Assembly (NCBI GenBank): GCA_905214605.1
Contig: CAJMMY010000036.1
Span: 1-8,175 of the forward strand
Length of the DNA: 8,175 bases
Origin: an uncultured bacterium
GTDB taxonomy: Bacteria > Bacillota_A > Clostridia > Oscillospirales > Oscillospiraceae
Direction of reading: 5' to 3'
Of this stretch, positions 1 through 6,364 are shown one piece after another. Both the position numbers and the translations under genes were made by a program. The stretch's first letter is position 1, and each line of letters opens with the position of its first letter. The notes under the pieces are model-generated. The model had not been told where the DNA came from. It saw only the letters and a program-made list of their open reading frames with translations, and made no database searches.

Positions 1-611
1 CCGTTTACAGTTACCCCGGTAATTGCGTTGATATAGTTGTCACTTTCCGTTCCGAAAGTCACATACCAATCGTATCCGGAAGGGCTGCTCGCAAACTTCA
101 CATCAGATACATTGATGCTTTTCTCCGGGGTGGTGGGGGGGTCCGGTTTGCTGCCGGAACCGGAGTTTTCAACCACTTCCGCCACAGCAGTGTAGACATA
201 AGGATATACGCTGGCATTTTTACTGACTTGAACTTTTAAGTCCTTATATCCATCAGCGGAAATCACGATAGTTGCAGGATAGCTAAATTTTACCACAATT
301 CTCAGTGCTTGATAGCTTCCATCATAACCTGTCACACTGCCAATATTCCAGATATTTCCGTCACTTCCAAAAGATATCTTAGCCTTTTCATACTGAACAT
401 CGTTCACAACAACTTTCTCGATTGCATTAAGCCACGTCTCATCGTTGAGGTCAAGATTCAAAGTTTCCGGCACATATCCGGCTACTTCACAAGTTTTCAC
501 CTCTGTCGGCGGTTCTTTCTCCCCTGCCGCCATGGTCGGGGTCACCATCAAAGATAGCGCCATCGCCACGGACAGCAGCATAGATGTCAGTTTTTGGAAA
601 GTTTGTTTCAT
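1..611 (-). CDS. Secreted Shr-like haemoglobin-interacting domain (DUF1533) protein, partial
   Basis: The frame runs from an ATG at 609-611 to the left edge with no stop, so only the first 203 residues are present. Residues 1 to about 28 form a signal peptide: Lys near the start, a hydrophobic stretch (LLSVAMALSLMV) and a likely cleavage in TMAAG. Residues ~48-132 match my recollection of the Shr-like HID / DUF1533 family: W60-LNAI, then VVVND-VQY, and the closing TIVISADGYKDLKV. A Gly/Ser/Pro/Thr-rich linker (~149-164) leads to a second copy that starts at ~166 (YINAITGVTVN) and is cut by the window edge. The start is supported by GGAGG at 618-622, six bases upstream. In streptococcal Shr this domain type contacts haemoglobin for iron uptake; in gut Clostridia the ligand is unknown, so haem or haemoprotein binding here is inference. 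The palindromic operators upstream fit iron regulation. Confidence 0.75.
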   Translation of the reverse strand, partial: MKQTFQKLTSMLLSVAMALSLMVTPTMAAGEKEPPTEVKTCEVAGYVPETLNLDLNDETWLNAIEKVVVNDVQYEKAKISFGSDGNIWNIGSVTGYDGSYQALRIVVKFSYPATIVISADGYKDLKVQVSKNASVYPYVYTAVAEVVENSGSGSKPDPPTTPEKSINVSDVKFASSPSGYDWYVTFGTESDNYINAITGVTVN

Positions 612-665
612 GCTGTTCCTCCAGTTCTCGGTTATTCGGCAGCTTGCAGCCGCCGTTGCTCGTAT

Positions 666-697
666 GAATTTATGTTAGTTTAGACTAACATAAATTC
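666..697. promoter_or_regulatory. Perfect palindrome, DtxR/IdeR-type iron box candidate
   Basis: Two perfect 14-base inverted arms (666-679 and 684-697) are separated by four bases. The inner 19 bases at 675-693, TTAGTTTAGACTAACATAA, agree with the DtxR/IdeR consensus TTAGGTTAGSCTAACCTAA at 16 of 19 positions, and the reverse strand also scores 16 of 19. It is AT-rich with no following U-tract, which argues against a terminator. It lies 55 bases before the start codon of the secreted protein and overlaps a possible minus-strand promoter (TTGAAT at 694-699, 16 bases, TAACAT at 672-677). Binding by an iron-dependent DtxR-family repressor is inferred from sequence similarity only. Confidence 0.6.
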
Positions 698-730
698 AAA
701 AAGAAATCCGCGTTTCCGCAGATTTCATTC

Positions 731-748
731 TGTTAGTTCTTTCTAACA
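731..748. promoter_or_regulatory. Second TGTTAG-N6-CTAACA operator
   Basis: TGTTAG at 731-736 and CTAACA at 743-748 enclose six bases, exactly the same arms and spacing as the core of the palindrome at 673-690. The centres are 58 bases apart. The interior differs from the iron-box consensus, so this would be a weaker site for the same regulator. It starts about nine bases downstream of the candidate -10 element at 757-762, where a bound repressor would block initiation. Confidence 0.5.
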
Positions 749-756
749 CTTTTGCC

Positions 757-785
757 AGTTTAACAAAACTTTCTCCCCTTGTCAA
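757..785 (-). promoter_or_regulatory. Candidate sigma-A promoter of the secreted HID protein
   Basis: On the minus strand TTGACA (780-785) is followed after 17 bases by TAAACT (757-762). The -35 is a perfect consensus and the -10 matches four of six. Transcription would start near 750, giving a leader of about 140 bases that carries both palindromes. The promoter sits immediately after the terminator of the pheST unit, which fits an independently expressed gene. Confidence 0.5.
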
Positions 786-797
786 GTGCCAAATTAC

Positions 798-828
798 AAA
801 AACTCCCCGACGGCAGCCGGGGAGTTTT
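798..828 (-). terminator. Rho-independent terminator of the pheS-pheT-DUF4230 unit
   Basis: The arms CTCCCCG (803-809) and CGGGGAG (818-824) form a GC-rich seven-base stem with an eight-base loop. On the minus strand the stem is followed by five T (798-802). It begins four bases after the stop codon of the DUF4230 gene. The flanking A and T runs also pair, so the structure could work in both directions. Confidence 0.85.
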
Positions 829-831
829 CTT

Positions 832-1401
832 TCAGCGATATTGAATTTGCAGGGTCCGTTCCCCGATGAAATCTTGCAGCAGGTTGGTGAGCAAGTGCTC
901 CGTCTGACTCCGGGCGGTTTCCCGCAGCAGTTCCAGATTTGCCTTTTCCTCCACGTCCGCTTTGGCCGTTTGGATCGCGTCCACCGCATCGTCTTTCCCG
1001 CTCCAATTGAACAGCGCCGCATGCTCATCGTAAAATTCAATGGAATCCGGTGCAATTTGAATGTCCAATGTCTCCTCCGGGAAGGTCAAAATCACCGTTT
1101 GCGCATTTTGAGCCACCTTTACCTCTGCCAAATCCACAGCGGCGGTCACTTCTGCCCGATAGACCATGAAAAAGGCTTTCCGGGTCAGAAACGGAATGGA
1201 ACCGTCCTCATAATGAAGAATTCCGTTGTAGGTCAGTCGGGCGGTGGTGAGTTCGCCGGCTTCCTCCACCTTTTCCGCAATCATCGTGTCCGTGATTTCC
1301 GGTTTTTGGTTCTGCCGCTGCTGATAAATAATGACCCCGCCGCACACCAGAACCGCGCAGGTCAGTACGCAAATCAGCGCTGTTTTGAGTTTCGATACCA
1401 T
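832..1401 (-). CDS. Membrane-anchored DUF4230 family protein
   Basis: This 189-residue protein has a short cationic start (MVSKLK), one hydrophobic segment at about 7-26 that should act as an uncleaved signal anchor, then a Gln/Asn/Lys-rich stalk and a domain on the outer face. Residues ~45-180 resemble DUF4230: a threonine-rich beta strand (LTTARLTYNG), a later FFMVYRAEVTAAVDLAEVKV stretch, VILTFPEE and a C-terminal helix of charged and Leu residues. There is no lipobox cysteine. The function of the family is not known. The start is supported by GGAGG at 1409-1413, seven bases upstream. It is the last gene of the pheST unit, 72 bases after the pheT stop, and is separated from pheT by a long hairpin. 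Family assignment comes from pattern recall rather than a profile search. Confidence 0.72.
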   Translation of the reverse strand: MVSKLKTALICVLTCAVLVCGGVIIYQQRQNQKPEITDTMIAEKVEEAGELTTARLTYNGILHYEDGSIPFLTRKAFFMVYRAEVTAAVDLAEVKVAQNAQTVILTFPEETLDIQIAPDSIEFYDEHAALFNWSGKDDAVDAIQTAKADVEEKANLELLRETARSQTEHLLTNLLQDFIGERTLQIQYR

Positions 1402-1423
1402 CTAATTTCCTCCGAAATTGCAG

Positions 1424-1460
1424 GGCGGCACAGAACTCCCGCCGGGAATTCTATGCCGCC
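1424..1460 (-). other. Long intercistronic hairpin between pheT and the DUF4230 gene
   Basis: Arms of 17 bases (1424-1440 and 1444-1460) flank a three-base loop. In the minus-strand transcript all 17 positions pair, two of them as G-U wobbles; in the plus-strand transcript the same two positions would be C-A mismatches, so the structure belongs to the pheT mRNA. No U-tract follows: the next bases are CTGCAATTTC and then the ribosome binding site of the downstream gene. It may protect the 3' end of pheT mRNA, act as a processing site, or attenuate read-through. Confidence 0.6.
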
Positions 1461-1473
1461 GAATCAGTTGATA

Positions 1474-4164
1474 TTACCGCAGCACGGCGCCGCAGTCGGT
1501 TTCCAAAGTTTTCAGAATGCTCTGCAGGTCTTCGTCCGCCTCTTCACCGGTGAGAGACCGGTCATCGGCGCGGAGCATCAGATTGAAAGCAACGCTCTTC
1601 TTGCCCTCCGGTACGCCGGGACCGGCATACACGTCGAACAGCGTCACTTCCTTCAGCAAGCCCTTCGCGCCCTTGCGGATGGCAGCCTCCAACTTGCCCA
1701 CGGTGATTTCCTTTCCGCAGACCACAGCAATATCACGGCTGATGGAGGGGAACTTGGGCAGGGGCACGTACTCGGGGTCAGCGCCCATTGCACCAAACAG
1801 TGCGTCAAAGCTCAGTTCCGCGCAGTACAGCTCGCCGTCCACACCGTAGTTGCCCGCAGTCAGGGGGTGAATCTGACCAAACACGCCCACGTAGGTGTCG
1901 CCCACCCACACGGTTGCGCAGCGACCGGGGTGATAAGAGGGATTGTCGCTGCAGGTTTCGTAATGCACGTCCTCTGCGCGGATATCGTCCAGAATCTCCT
2001 CAATGACGCCCTTCATTGCAAAGAAGTCCATATCCTCGCCGTAAGCGCCCATGGACAGAATCTTCGGCTCCTTTGCCAAGCCGTCTTCCCCGCCGGGCAG
2101 ATAAATGCGGCCCAGCTCATACAGCTTTGCGCTCTTGTTCCGATAGTTCCAGTTCCGGGTCAGAATCTCCAGCATAGACGGCAGCGTAGTGGTGCGCATA
2201 ATGGAAGTATCCTCGCCCAAGGGGTTCAGAATCTTAAAGCTCTCCCGGCGGGCATCATCGGCAGCCCAACGGATTTTATCGTAGTACGTGGGAGAAATGA
2301 AAGAATAGGTGATGATTTCATCATAACCGCAGGCGCGGCACAGTGCGCCCAAGCGCTGCTCCAGCTGCTGGGTCTTGGAATAACCACCCTGGGTGGTCTG
2401 ACCCCGCATCAGCGTGCAGGGAATCTGGTTGTAGCCGTGGAACCGGGCAACCTCTTCTGCCAAGTCGGCCATTTCCTTCACGTCGCTGCGCCAGGAGGGC
2501 ACCGTTACACGGTCGCCGTCCACGGTGAAGTCCAGCTTTTCCAGAATCCGAACCATTTCGTCCTTGTCCACATCAGTGCCCAGCAGACCGTTGATGCGGT
2601 CCGGCTCCAACGTGATGACCGTGGGCTCATAGCTGTGGTTCACGATGTCAATGACGCCATCCACCACTTCGCCGGCACCCAGCAGCTCCACCAGCTCGCA
2701 GGCGCGCTCCACGGCAGGCAGGGTGTTCATGGGATCCAGACCCTTTTCGAATTTTGCAGAGGCCTCGGTACGCATACCCAGTGCCAAAGCACCTTTCCGG
2801 ATGCAGGTTCCGTCAAAGTTTGCGGATTCGAACACCACGTCCACGGTGTCCTCCACAATTTCGCTATTCAGACCGCCCATAATGCCGGCCAGACCCACAG
2901 CCCGGGTATCGTCGGCAATCACCAGATGATTCCGGGTCAGGGTATGCTCCTTGCCGTCCAGCGTAGTCAGCTGCTCGCCCTCTTCTGCCCGGCGGACAAT
3001 GATTTTTCCGCCCTGCACGTAGCGATAGTCAAAGGCATGCATGGGCTGACCATACTCCAGCATCACATAGTTGGTAATGTCCACAATGTTGTTGATGGGA
3101 CGCACTCCCATTGCCCGCAGACGTTCCCGCATCCACTTAGGGGAGGGGGCAATTTTCACATTCCGCACCATACGGGCGGTGTACCGGGGGCACAGGTCGG
3201 CTGCGGTCGTTTCCACATGGAGCAGCTCCGTCAACGTGCCCGCGGCGCCGCCTTTTACCTCGGGCGTGTGCAGACGCAGTTCCTGACGGAACGTTGCCGC
3301 TGCCTCCCGGGCCAGACCGATGACGGACAGGCAGTCGGGGCGGTTGGGGGTGATTTCAAATTCCACAACGTGGTCGTCCATGCCGATCACGGGCTTGATG
3401 TCCTCGCCCACGGTGAGGCCTTCCTCGTTCAGAACGAAAATGCCGTCTTCAATGCAGTGGGGGAACTCCTTCTGCTCGGCGTGGAGATCGGCCAGGGTGC
3501 AGATGCTCTCGGTTTTGGTGTTGTATGCCACCAAATCCCCGGCATGCAGGTTCCGGCAGCGGGAAGAAATGCCCACTTCGGCGCCGCCCACATTGAGTTT
3601 CACATCGTAAATGCCGTAAGCCACGGTTTCCACGTCCAGCACCTTGCCGCAAATGACCGTGCCGAACACCTTGTCGCCGGGCTGAATATCCGCCGGAATG
3701 GAGGGTTTCTCTTTATCCAGAGGGTGATAATCATTCAGCAGCGCAGCGGGAATCACAGCTGCATAGGGGAAATCCCGCTCGTCCAGACCCAGCTCGCTCA
3801 GACCGCAGAACATGCCGTTGGACACCACGCCCCGCAGTTTGCCCTTTTCGATTTTCTTGCCGCCGGGCAGGGTGGATTTGTGCAGCGCCACAGGGAACAG
3901 ATCGCCGGGGTGAATGTTCCATGCACCGGTGACAATCTGCACCGGCTCTTCGGCGCCCACATCCACCTGACAAACCCACATATGATCGGAATCCGGGTGA
4001 CGCTCCATGGACAACAGCTTGCCCACAACCACGTTGCTGATTTCAGCGCCCAGATCTTCCGTGATTTCCACTTTAGAGCCGGACAGGGTCATTGCCTCAG
4101 CAAACTCCCGGTCCCCGGCATCAACTGTTACAAATTCATTCAACCATTTTCTGCTCAGGTTCAT
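1474..4164 (-). CDS. pheT: Phenylalanyl-tRNA synthetase beta subunit with a duplicated OB-like domain
   Basis: PheT pairs with PheS in an alpha2-beta2 enzyme that charges tRNA-Phe; the beta chain binds tRNA and edits mischarged Tyr-tRNA-Phe. It starts MNLSRKWLNEFV, as usual. The EMAP-II-like OB domain lies at ~42-125. B3/B4 editing-domain motifs follow: ITPNRPDCLS at 271-280, NNIVDITNYVMLEYGQPMHAFD at ~358-379 with editing-site His376, and GIMGG at 427-431. B5 is at ~510-580, the catalytic-like core at ~590-790 and the C-terminal ferredoxin-fold anticodon-binding domain at ~800-896. At 896 residues it exceeds the usual ~800 because of an insertion at ~134-237 that resembles a second OB domain. 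The start has a strong GGGAGGAG site at 4174-4181, and the gene begins 17 bases after the pheS stop, so the two are cotranscribed. Confidence 0.97.
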   Translation of the reverse strand: MNLSRKWLNEFVTVDAGDREFAEAMTLSGSKVEITEDLGAEISNVVVGKLLSMERHPDSDHMWVCQVDVGAEEPVQIVTGAWNIHPGDLFPVALHKSTLPGGKKIEKGKLRGVVSNGMFCGLSELGLDERDFPYAAVIPAALLNDYHPLDKEKPSIPADIQPGDKVFGTVICGKVLDVETVAYGIYDVKLNVGGAEVGISSRCRNLHAGDLVAYNTKTESICTLADLHAEQKEFPHCIEDGIFVLNEEGLTVGEDIKPVIGMDDHVVEFEITPNRPDCLSVIGLAREAAATFRQELRLHTPEVKGGAAGTLTELLHVETTAADLCPRYTARMVRNVKIAPSPKWMRERLRAMGVRPINNIVDITNYVMLEYGQPMHAFDYRYVQGGKIIVRRAEEGEQLTTLDGKEHTLTRNHLVIADDTRAVGLAGIMGGLNSEIVEDTVDVVFESANFDGTCIRKGALALGMRTEASAKFEKGLDPMNTLPAVERACELVELLGAGEVVDGVIDIVNHSYEPTVITLEPDRINGLLGTDVDKDEMVRILEKLDFTVDGDRVTVPSWRSDVKEMADLAEEVARFHGYNQIPCTLMRGQTTQGGYSKTQQLEQRLGALCRACGYDEIITYSFISPTYYDKIRWAADDARRESFKILNPLGEDTSIMRTTTLPSMLEILTRNWNYRNKSAKLYELGRIYLPGGEDGLAKEPKILSMGAYGEDMDFFAMKGVIEEILDDIRAEDVHYETCSDNPSYHPGRCATVWVGDTYVGVFGQIHPLTAGNYGVDGELYCAELSFDALFGAMGADPEYVPLPKFPSISRDIAVVCGKEITVGKLEAAIRKGAKGLLKEVTLFDVYAGPGVPEGKKSVAFNLMLRADDRSLTGEEADEDLQSILKTLETDCGAVLR
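3454..3765 (-). other. Inserted segment in pheT resembling a second tRNA-binding OB domain
   Basis: This encodes about residues 134-237 of PheT, which normal-length PheT lacks. Its middle lines up with the first OB domain of the same protein: VVVGKLLSME (45-54) with VICGKVLDVE (170-179), VDVG with LNVG, and NIHPGDL (83-89) with NLHAGDL (205-211). The offsets are almost constant (125 and 122 residues). It enters after the end of the first OB domain, before the chain returns to the usual EDGIFVLNEEG segment. The reading frame is intact and base composition is like the rest of the gene, so it looks like an established domain rather than an assembly error. Confidence 0.6.
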
Positions 4165-4181
4165 AGTTTTCCGCTCCTCCC

Positions 4182-5207
4182 TTAGAACTGCTCCAGGAAC
4201 CGCACGTCATTTTCGAAAATCAGACGCAGGTCCGCAATTTTGAATCGGCGCATTGCCAGACGCTCCAGACCCATACCAAAGGCCCAGCCGCTGTACACCT
4301 CAGGGTCAATGCCCGCCATGCGCAGCACGTTGGGATGAATCATACCGGCGCCCAGCACCTCAATCCAACCCTCGCCCTTGCAGGTGGGGCAGCCAACGCC
4401 GCCGCACTTGTGGCACTGTACGTCCATTTCGCAGCTGGGTTCGGTGAAGGGGAAGTGGTGGGGACGGAACCGGGTCACGGTGCCGGGACCGTACATCCGC
4501 TCCATCACGGTGTTCAGAGTGCCCTTCAGGTCTGCCATGGTCACGTTCTTATCGATGACCATGCCTTCTACCTGATGGAACATGGGAGAATGGGTGGCGT
4601 CCACTTCGTCCTTCCGGTACACGCGGCCGGGAGCAATGATGCGGATAGGCAGCTCCATGGTGTCCATTGCCCGGACCTGCATGGGGCTGGTCTGGCTGCG
4701 GAGCATCACCCGGCTGTCCTCGTCAAAATAGAAGGTGTCGGACCAGTCACGGGAGGGGTGGCCCTCTTCTGCGTTCAGACGGTCAAAGTTCAGCGTTGCC
4801 AGCTCCACTTCCGGTCCGTCCAGAACGGTAAAGCCCATGCCCACGAAAATGTCCTTGATTTCGTCCAAAGCCAGATACATGGGGTGCTTGTGGCCGATTT
4901 TCTGCTCCTTGCCGGGCATGGTCACGTCCACAGCCTCATGTTTCAGTTTCAAATCCAGCATTTTTGCTGCAATTTCCTGCTTTTTCTCGTCCAGCTGATG
5001 CTCCATCTCGCTGCGCACATCATTGGCCAGCTGGCCCATCACGGGACGCTCCTCGGCACTGAGCTTACCCATCTGTTTCAGAATGGCGGTCAGCTCACCC
5101 TTTTTGCCCAGATATTTTACGCGAATGGATTCCAGCGCCGCAGCGTCTTCCGCGCGGTTCAGCTCGTCCATTGCTTTCTCTCTCAGATCTTCCAAGAGTT
5201 TTTTCAT
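4182..5207 (-). CDS. pheS: Phenylalanyl-tRNA synthetase alpha subunit
   Basis: PheS is the catalytic class II subunit that activates Phe and transfers it to tRNA-Phe. The 341-residue product has the N-terminal coiled coil (~1-90), then class II motif 2 around RIIAPGRVYRKDEVDATHSPMFHQVEG (189-215), the FTEPSCEMDV strand (254-263) and motif 3 GWAFGMGLERLAMRR (307-321). A CHKCGGVGCPTC four-cysteine knuckle (C265, C268, C273, C276) is as seen in many Gram-positive PheS. The ATG at 5205-5207 is chosen because AGGAG at 5218-5222 stands ten bases upstream and the protein then begins MKKLLEDLRE. The frame stays open up to 5387, but that extension would translate the T-box terminator and is not real. 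It is the first gene of the T-box-controlled unit. Confidence 0.97.
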   Translation of the reverse strand: MKKLLEDLREKAMDELNRAEDAAALESIRVKYLGKKGELTAILKQMGKLSAEERPVMGQLANDVRSEMEHQLDEKKQEIAAKMLDLKLKHEAVDVTMPGKEQKIGHKHPMYLALDEIKDIFVGMGFTVLDGPEVELATLNFDRLNAEEGHPSRDWSDTFYFDEDSRVMLRSQTSPMQVRAMDTMELPIRIIAPGRVYRKDEVDATHSPMFHQVEGMVIDKNVTMADLKGTLNTVMERMYGPGTVTRFRPHHFPFTEPSCEMDVQCHKCGGVGCPTCKGEGWIEVLGAGMIHPNVLRMAGIDPEVYSGWAFGMGLERLAMRRFKIADLRLIFENDVRFLEQF

Positions 5208-5217
5208 GATATTCTCG

Positions 5218-5222
5218 CTCCT
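5218..5222 (-). promoter_or_regulatory. Ribosome binding site that fixes the pheS start
   Basis: AGGAG on the minus strand, ten bases before the ATG at 5205-5207. It lies downstream of the T-box terminator, so it is only transcribed when antitermination occurs. Confidence 0.8.
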
Positions 5223-5262
5223 TTTTCGGTTGTTTCTCAGAGAATCGGCGGTTCCGGGCAAT

Positions 5263-5295
5263 AAAAAAAGCCCCCGTCCACACAGGGACGAAAGC
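5263..5295 (-). terminator. T-box regulatory terminator
   Basis: On the minus strand GCTTTCGTCC (5286-5295) pairs with GGACGGGGGC (5270-5279), including three U-G pairs, around a six-base loop, and is followed by seven T (5263-5269). It is mutually exclusive with the antiterminator that uses the T-box sequence just upstream. Confidence 0.9.
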
Positions 5296-5494
5296 ATACT
5301 ACTCCGCGGTACCACCCACATTCGGCCATTCGGCCGCACTTCACGCCGGATAACGGACGGCACCGCCGGTGATTGGCCGGAACTCACGGGCGAACCAAGC
5401 AGATATCCACCGCAAAACGCTTTCAGCCGATGGCGTTTTTTCTCTGGTACGGTAATTTTTCCGCTATTTTCCCGATCACAGCTTTTGTAATATC
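5263..5494 (-). ncRNA. T-box riboswitch leader, tRNA-Phe responsive
   Basis: The leader of about 230 bases carries the hallmark T-box sequence GGGTGGTACCGCGGAG (minus strand, 5302-5317), whose TGG part pairs with the free NCCA end of uncharged tRNA. It is followed at once by a terminator hairpin. Upstream lies Stem I with an AGAGA element (~5439-5443), the distal-loop type GGCTGAAAGC and a closing strand. A TTC codon in GAGTTCC (5380-5382) is the best specifier candidate and is a Phe codon; another TTC at 5392-5394 is possible. When uncharged tRNA-Phe binds, the antiterminator should form and pheST should be transcribed. T-box identity is certain from the motif; the specifier assignment is inferred without folding. 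Confidence 0.93.
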
Positions 5495-5500
5495 TCCTTT

Positions 5501-5529
5501 TTTATAGCACAATCCCTCCCATTTGGCAA
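5501..5529 (-). promoter_or_regulatory. Promoter of the pheST unit
   Basis: TTGCCA (5524-5529) and TATAAA (5501-5506) on the minus strand are separated by exactly 17 bases, giving a start near 5494. This is a strong housekeeping sigma match located directly before the T-box Stem I. Confidence 0.8.
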
Positions 5530-5602
5530 GAGGGAATTTCCCTTTTCCGCCCCTTTTGCCCGGTTTTCCACCGTCTTTTCGGTTTTCAAGAAGGAAAACA
5601 GC

Positions 5603-5631
5603 AAAAAGGGCGCGGCGAAATCCGCCGCGCC
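5603..5631 (-). terminator. Rho-independent terminator after the amidase gene
   Basis: Perfect nine-base arms GGCGCGGCG (5609-5617) and CGCCGCGCC (5623-5631) enclose a five-base loop. On the minus strand they are followed by a C and five T (5603-5607). The stem starts seven bases after the amidase stop, so the lysis cassette ends here and is insulated from the pheST promoter. Confidence 0.9.
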
Positions 5632-5638
5632 TGCGCCA

Positions 5639-6364
5639 TTATCCCAACATGACAATCAATCGAATCATGTCTTCGCTCAGGTCTAACTCCGTAGGAAAGC
5701 CCTGGGCGTCTTTTTTCCCGCTTTTGCCATTCAGCTTACCGGCTGCAATCAACCGTTTCACCGCAGGCTGCGCATAATCGGGAATCTCCGCCATGGTCTG
5801 ATACCGCACGTTCTTCTCCCCCTTTTTCGGATTTTCCGGCATCAGCCGGGCATTCACCGCCGCTGCGATTGCCCCGTGCCGGTTGTAAAGATACTCCCCC
5901 GGGCAAGCCTTGTTGGCAAACCACCGATGCACCGTCATATTCTGCTGAGACACCTTGCCGATTAAGGCTTTGTCTCCTTTCCACAGCAGCTTGGGAATCC
6001 CGTTCCGCCGGCAAATATCCGTCACCAGTGCAATCAGCGCCTGATATGCTTTGTCGCTCACCGGCCAATCCGGCTCGCCGCCGTTGTTGGCCACCTCAAT
6101 GGTCACCGCCCGGCAGTCGTTTTCCTTGCTGCTTGTGGCCCAGCTCCGCTGCTCCTCCGGCACATACAAGGCAATGCGTCCGTCGGAGCCGATGCCGTAA
6201 TTGCTGCTGGCTTGGGTCTCCGCCCGGGCAAACAGCGCGCCGCAGCCCTCCACCGTAAGATTCCCCGCCATGCAGTGAATGGTGATGGTGTCAATATCCG
6301 CGCCCAATCGGCTGCTGCAATTGGGACTCAGCCGGGTATAGCTGATCAATTTACTGTTGCTCAT
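5639..6364 (-). CDS. N-acetylmuramoyl-L-alanine amidase (endolysin-type, Amidase_2)
   Basis: This 241-residue enzyme should cut the bond between muramic acid and the L-Ala of the peptide stem. It has the T7-lysozyme-type zinc site: His30 in ITIHCMAG, His146 in VHRWFANKACPG and Cys154, with the same eight-residue gap between the last two as in T7 lysozyme. Tyr56 (SSNYGIGSDG) and Lys152 take the positions of the T7 catalytic Tyr and Lys. A basic Pro/Lys linker (~175-186) leads to a short C-terminal module (~187-241, YQTMAEIPDYAQPAVKRLIAAGKLNG ... LDLSEDMIRLIV) that resembles one SLH-like repeat and may bind the wall. There is no signal peptide, as in endolysins released by a holin. The start at 6362-6364 is chosen over 6427 because of AGGAG at 6372-6376 and because the longer form would duplicate the upstream gene; it overlaps that gene by 14 bases. 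Confidence 0.93.
   Translation of the reverse strand: MSNSKLISYTRLSPNCSSRLGADIDTITIHCMAGNLTVEGCGALFARAETQASSNYGIGSDGRIALYVPEEQRSWATSSKENDCRAVTIEVANNGGEPDWPVSDKAYQALIALVTDICRRNGIPKLLWKGDKALIGKVSQQNMTVHRWFANKACPGEYLYNRHGAIAAAVNARLMPENPKKGEKNVRYQTMAEIPDYAQPAVKRLIAAGKLNGKSGKKDAQGFPTELDLSEDMIRLIVMLG

Noticed and set aside
666..697. The palindrome as a bidirectional terminator.
   Set aside because: The stem is AT-rich, has no U-tract, and lies in the 5' region of the secreted-protein gene; an operator fits better.
841..4185. Open frame of 1114 codons on the plus strand, antisense to pheT and the DUF4230 gene.
   Set aside because: It has no ribosome binding site or recognisable domains and lies opposite the fully convincing pheT. 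It is open because pheT rarely uses the codons that would read as stops in that register.
4335..5264. Open frame of 309 codons on the plus strand opposite pheS and part of its leader.
   Set aside because: It is antisense to pheS, rich in His/Gln as expected for such a shadow, and has no start signal.
5208..5387. N-terminal extension of pheS by 60 residues.
   Set aside because: It would translate through the T-box motif and terminator. The ribosome binding site at 5218-5222 and the usual PheS N-terminus place the start at 5207.
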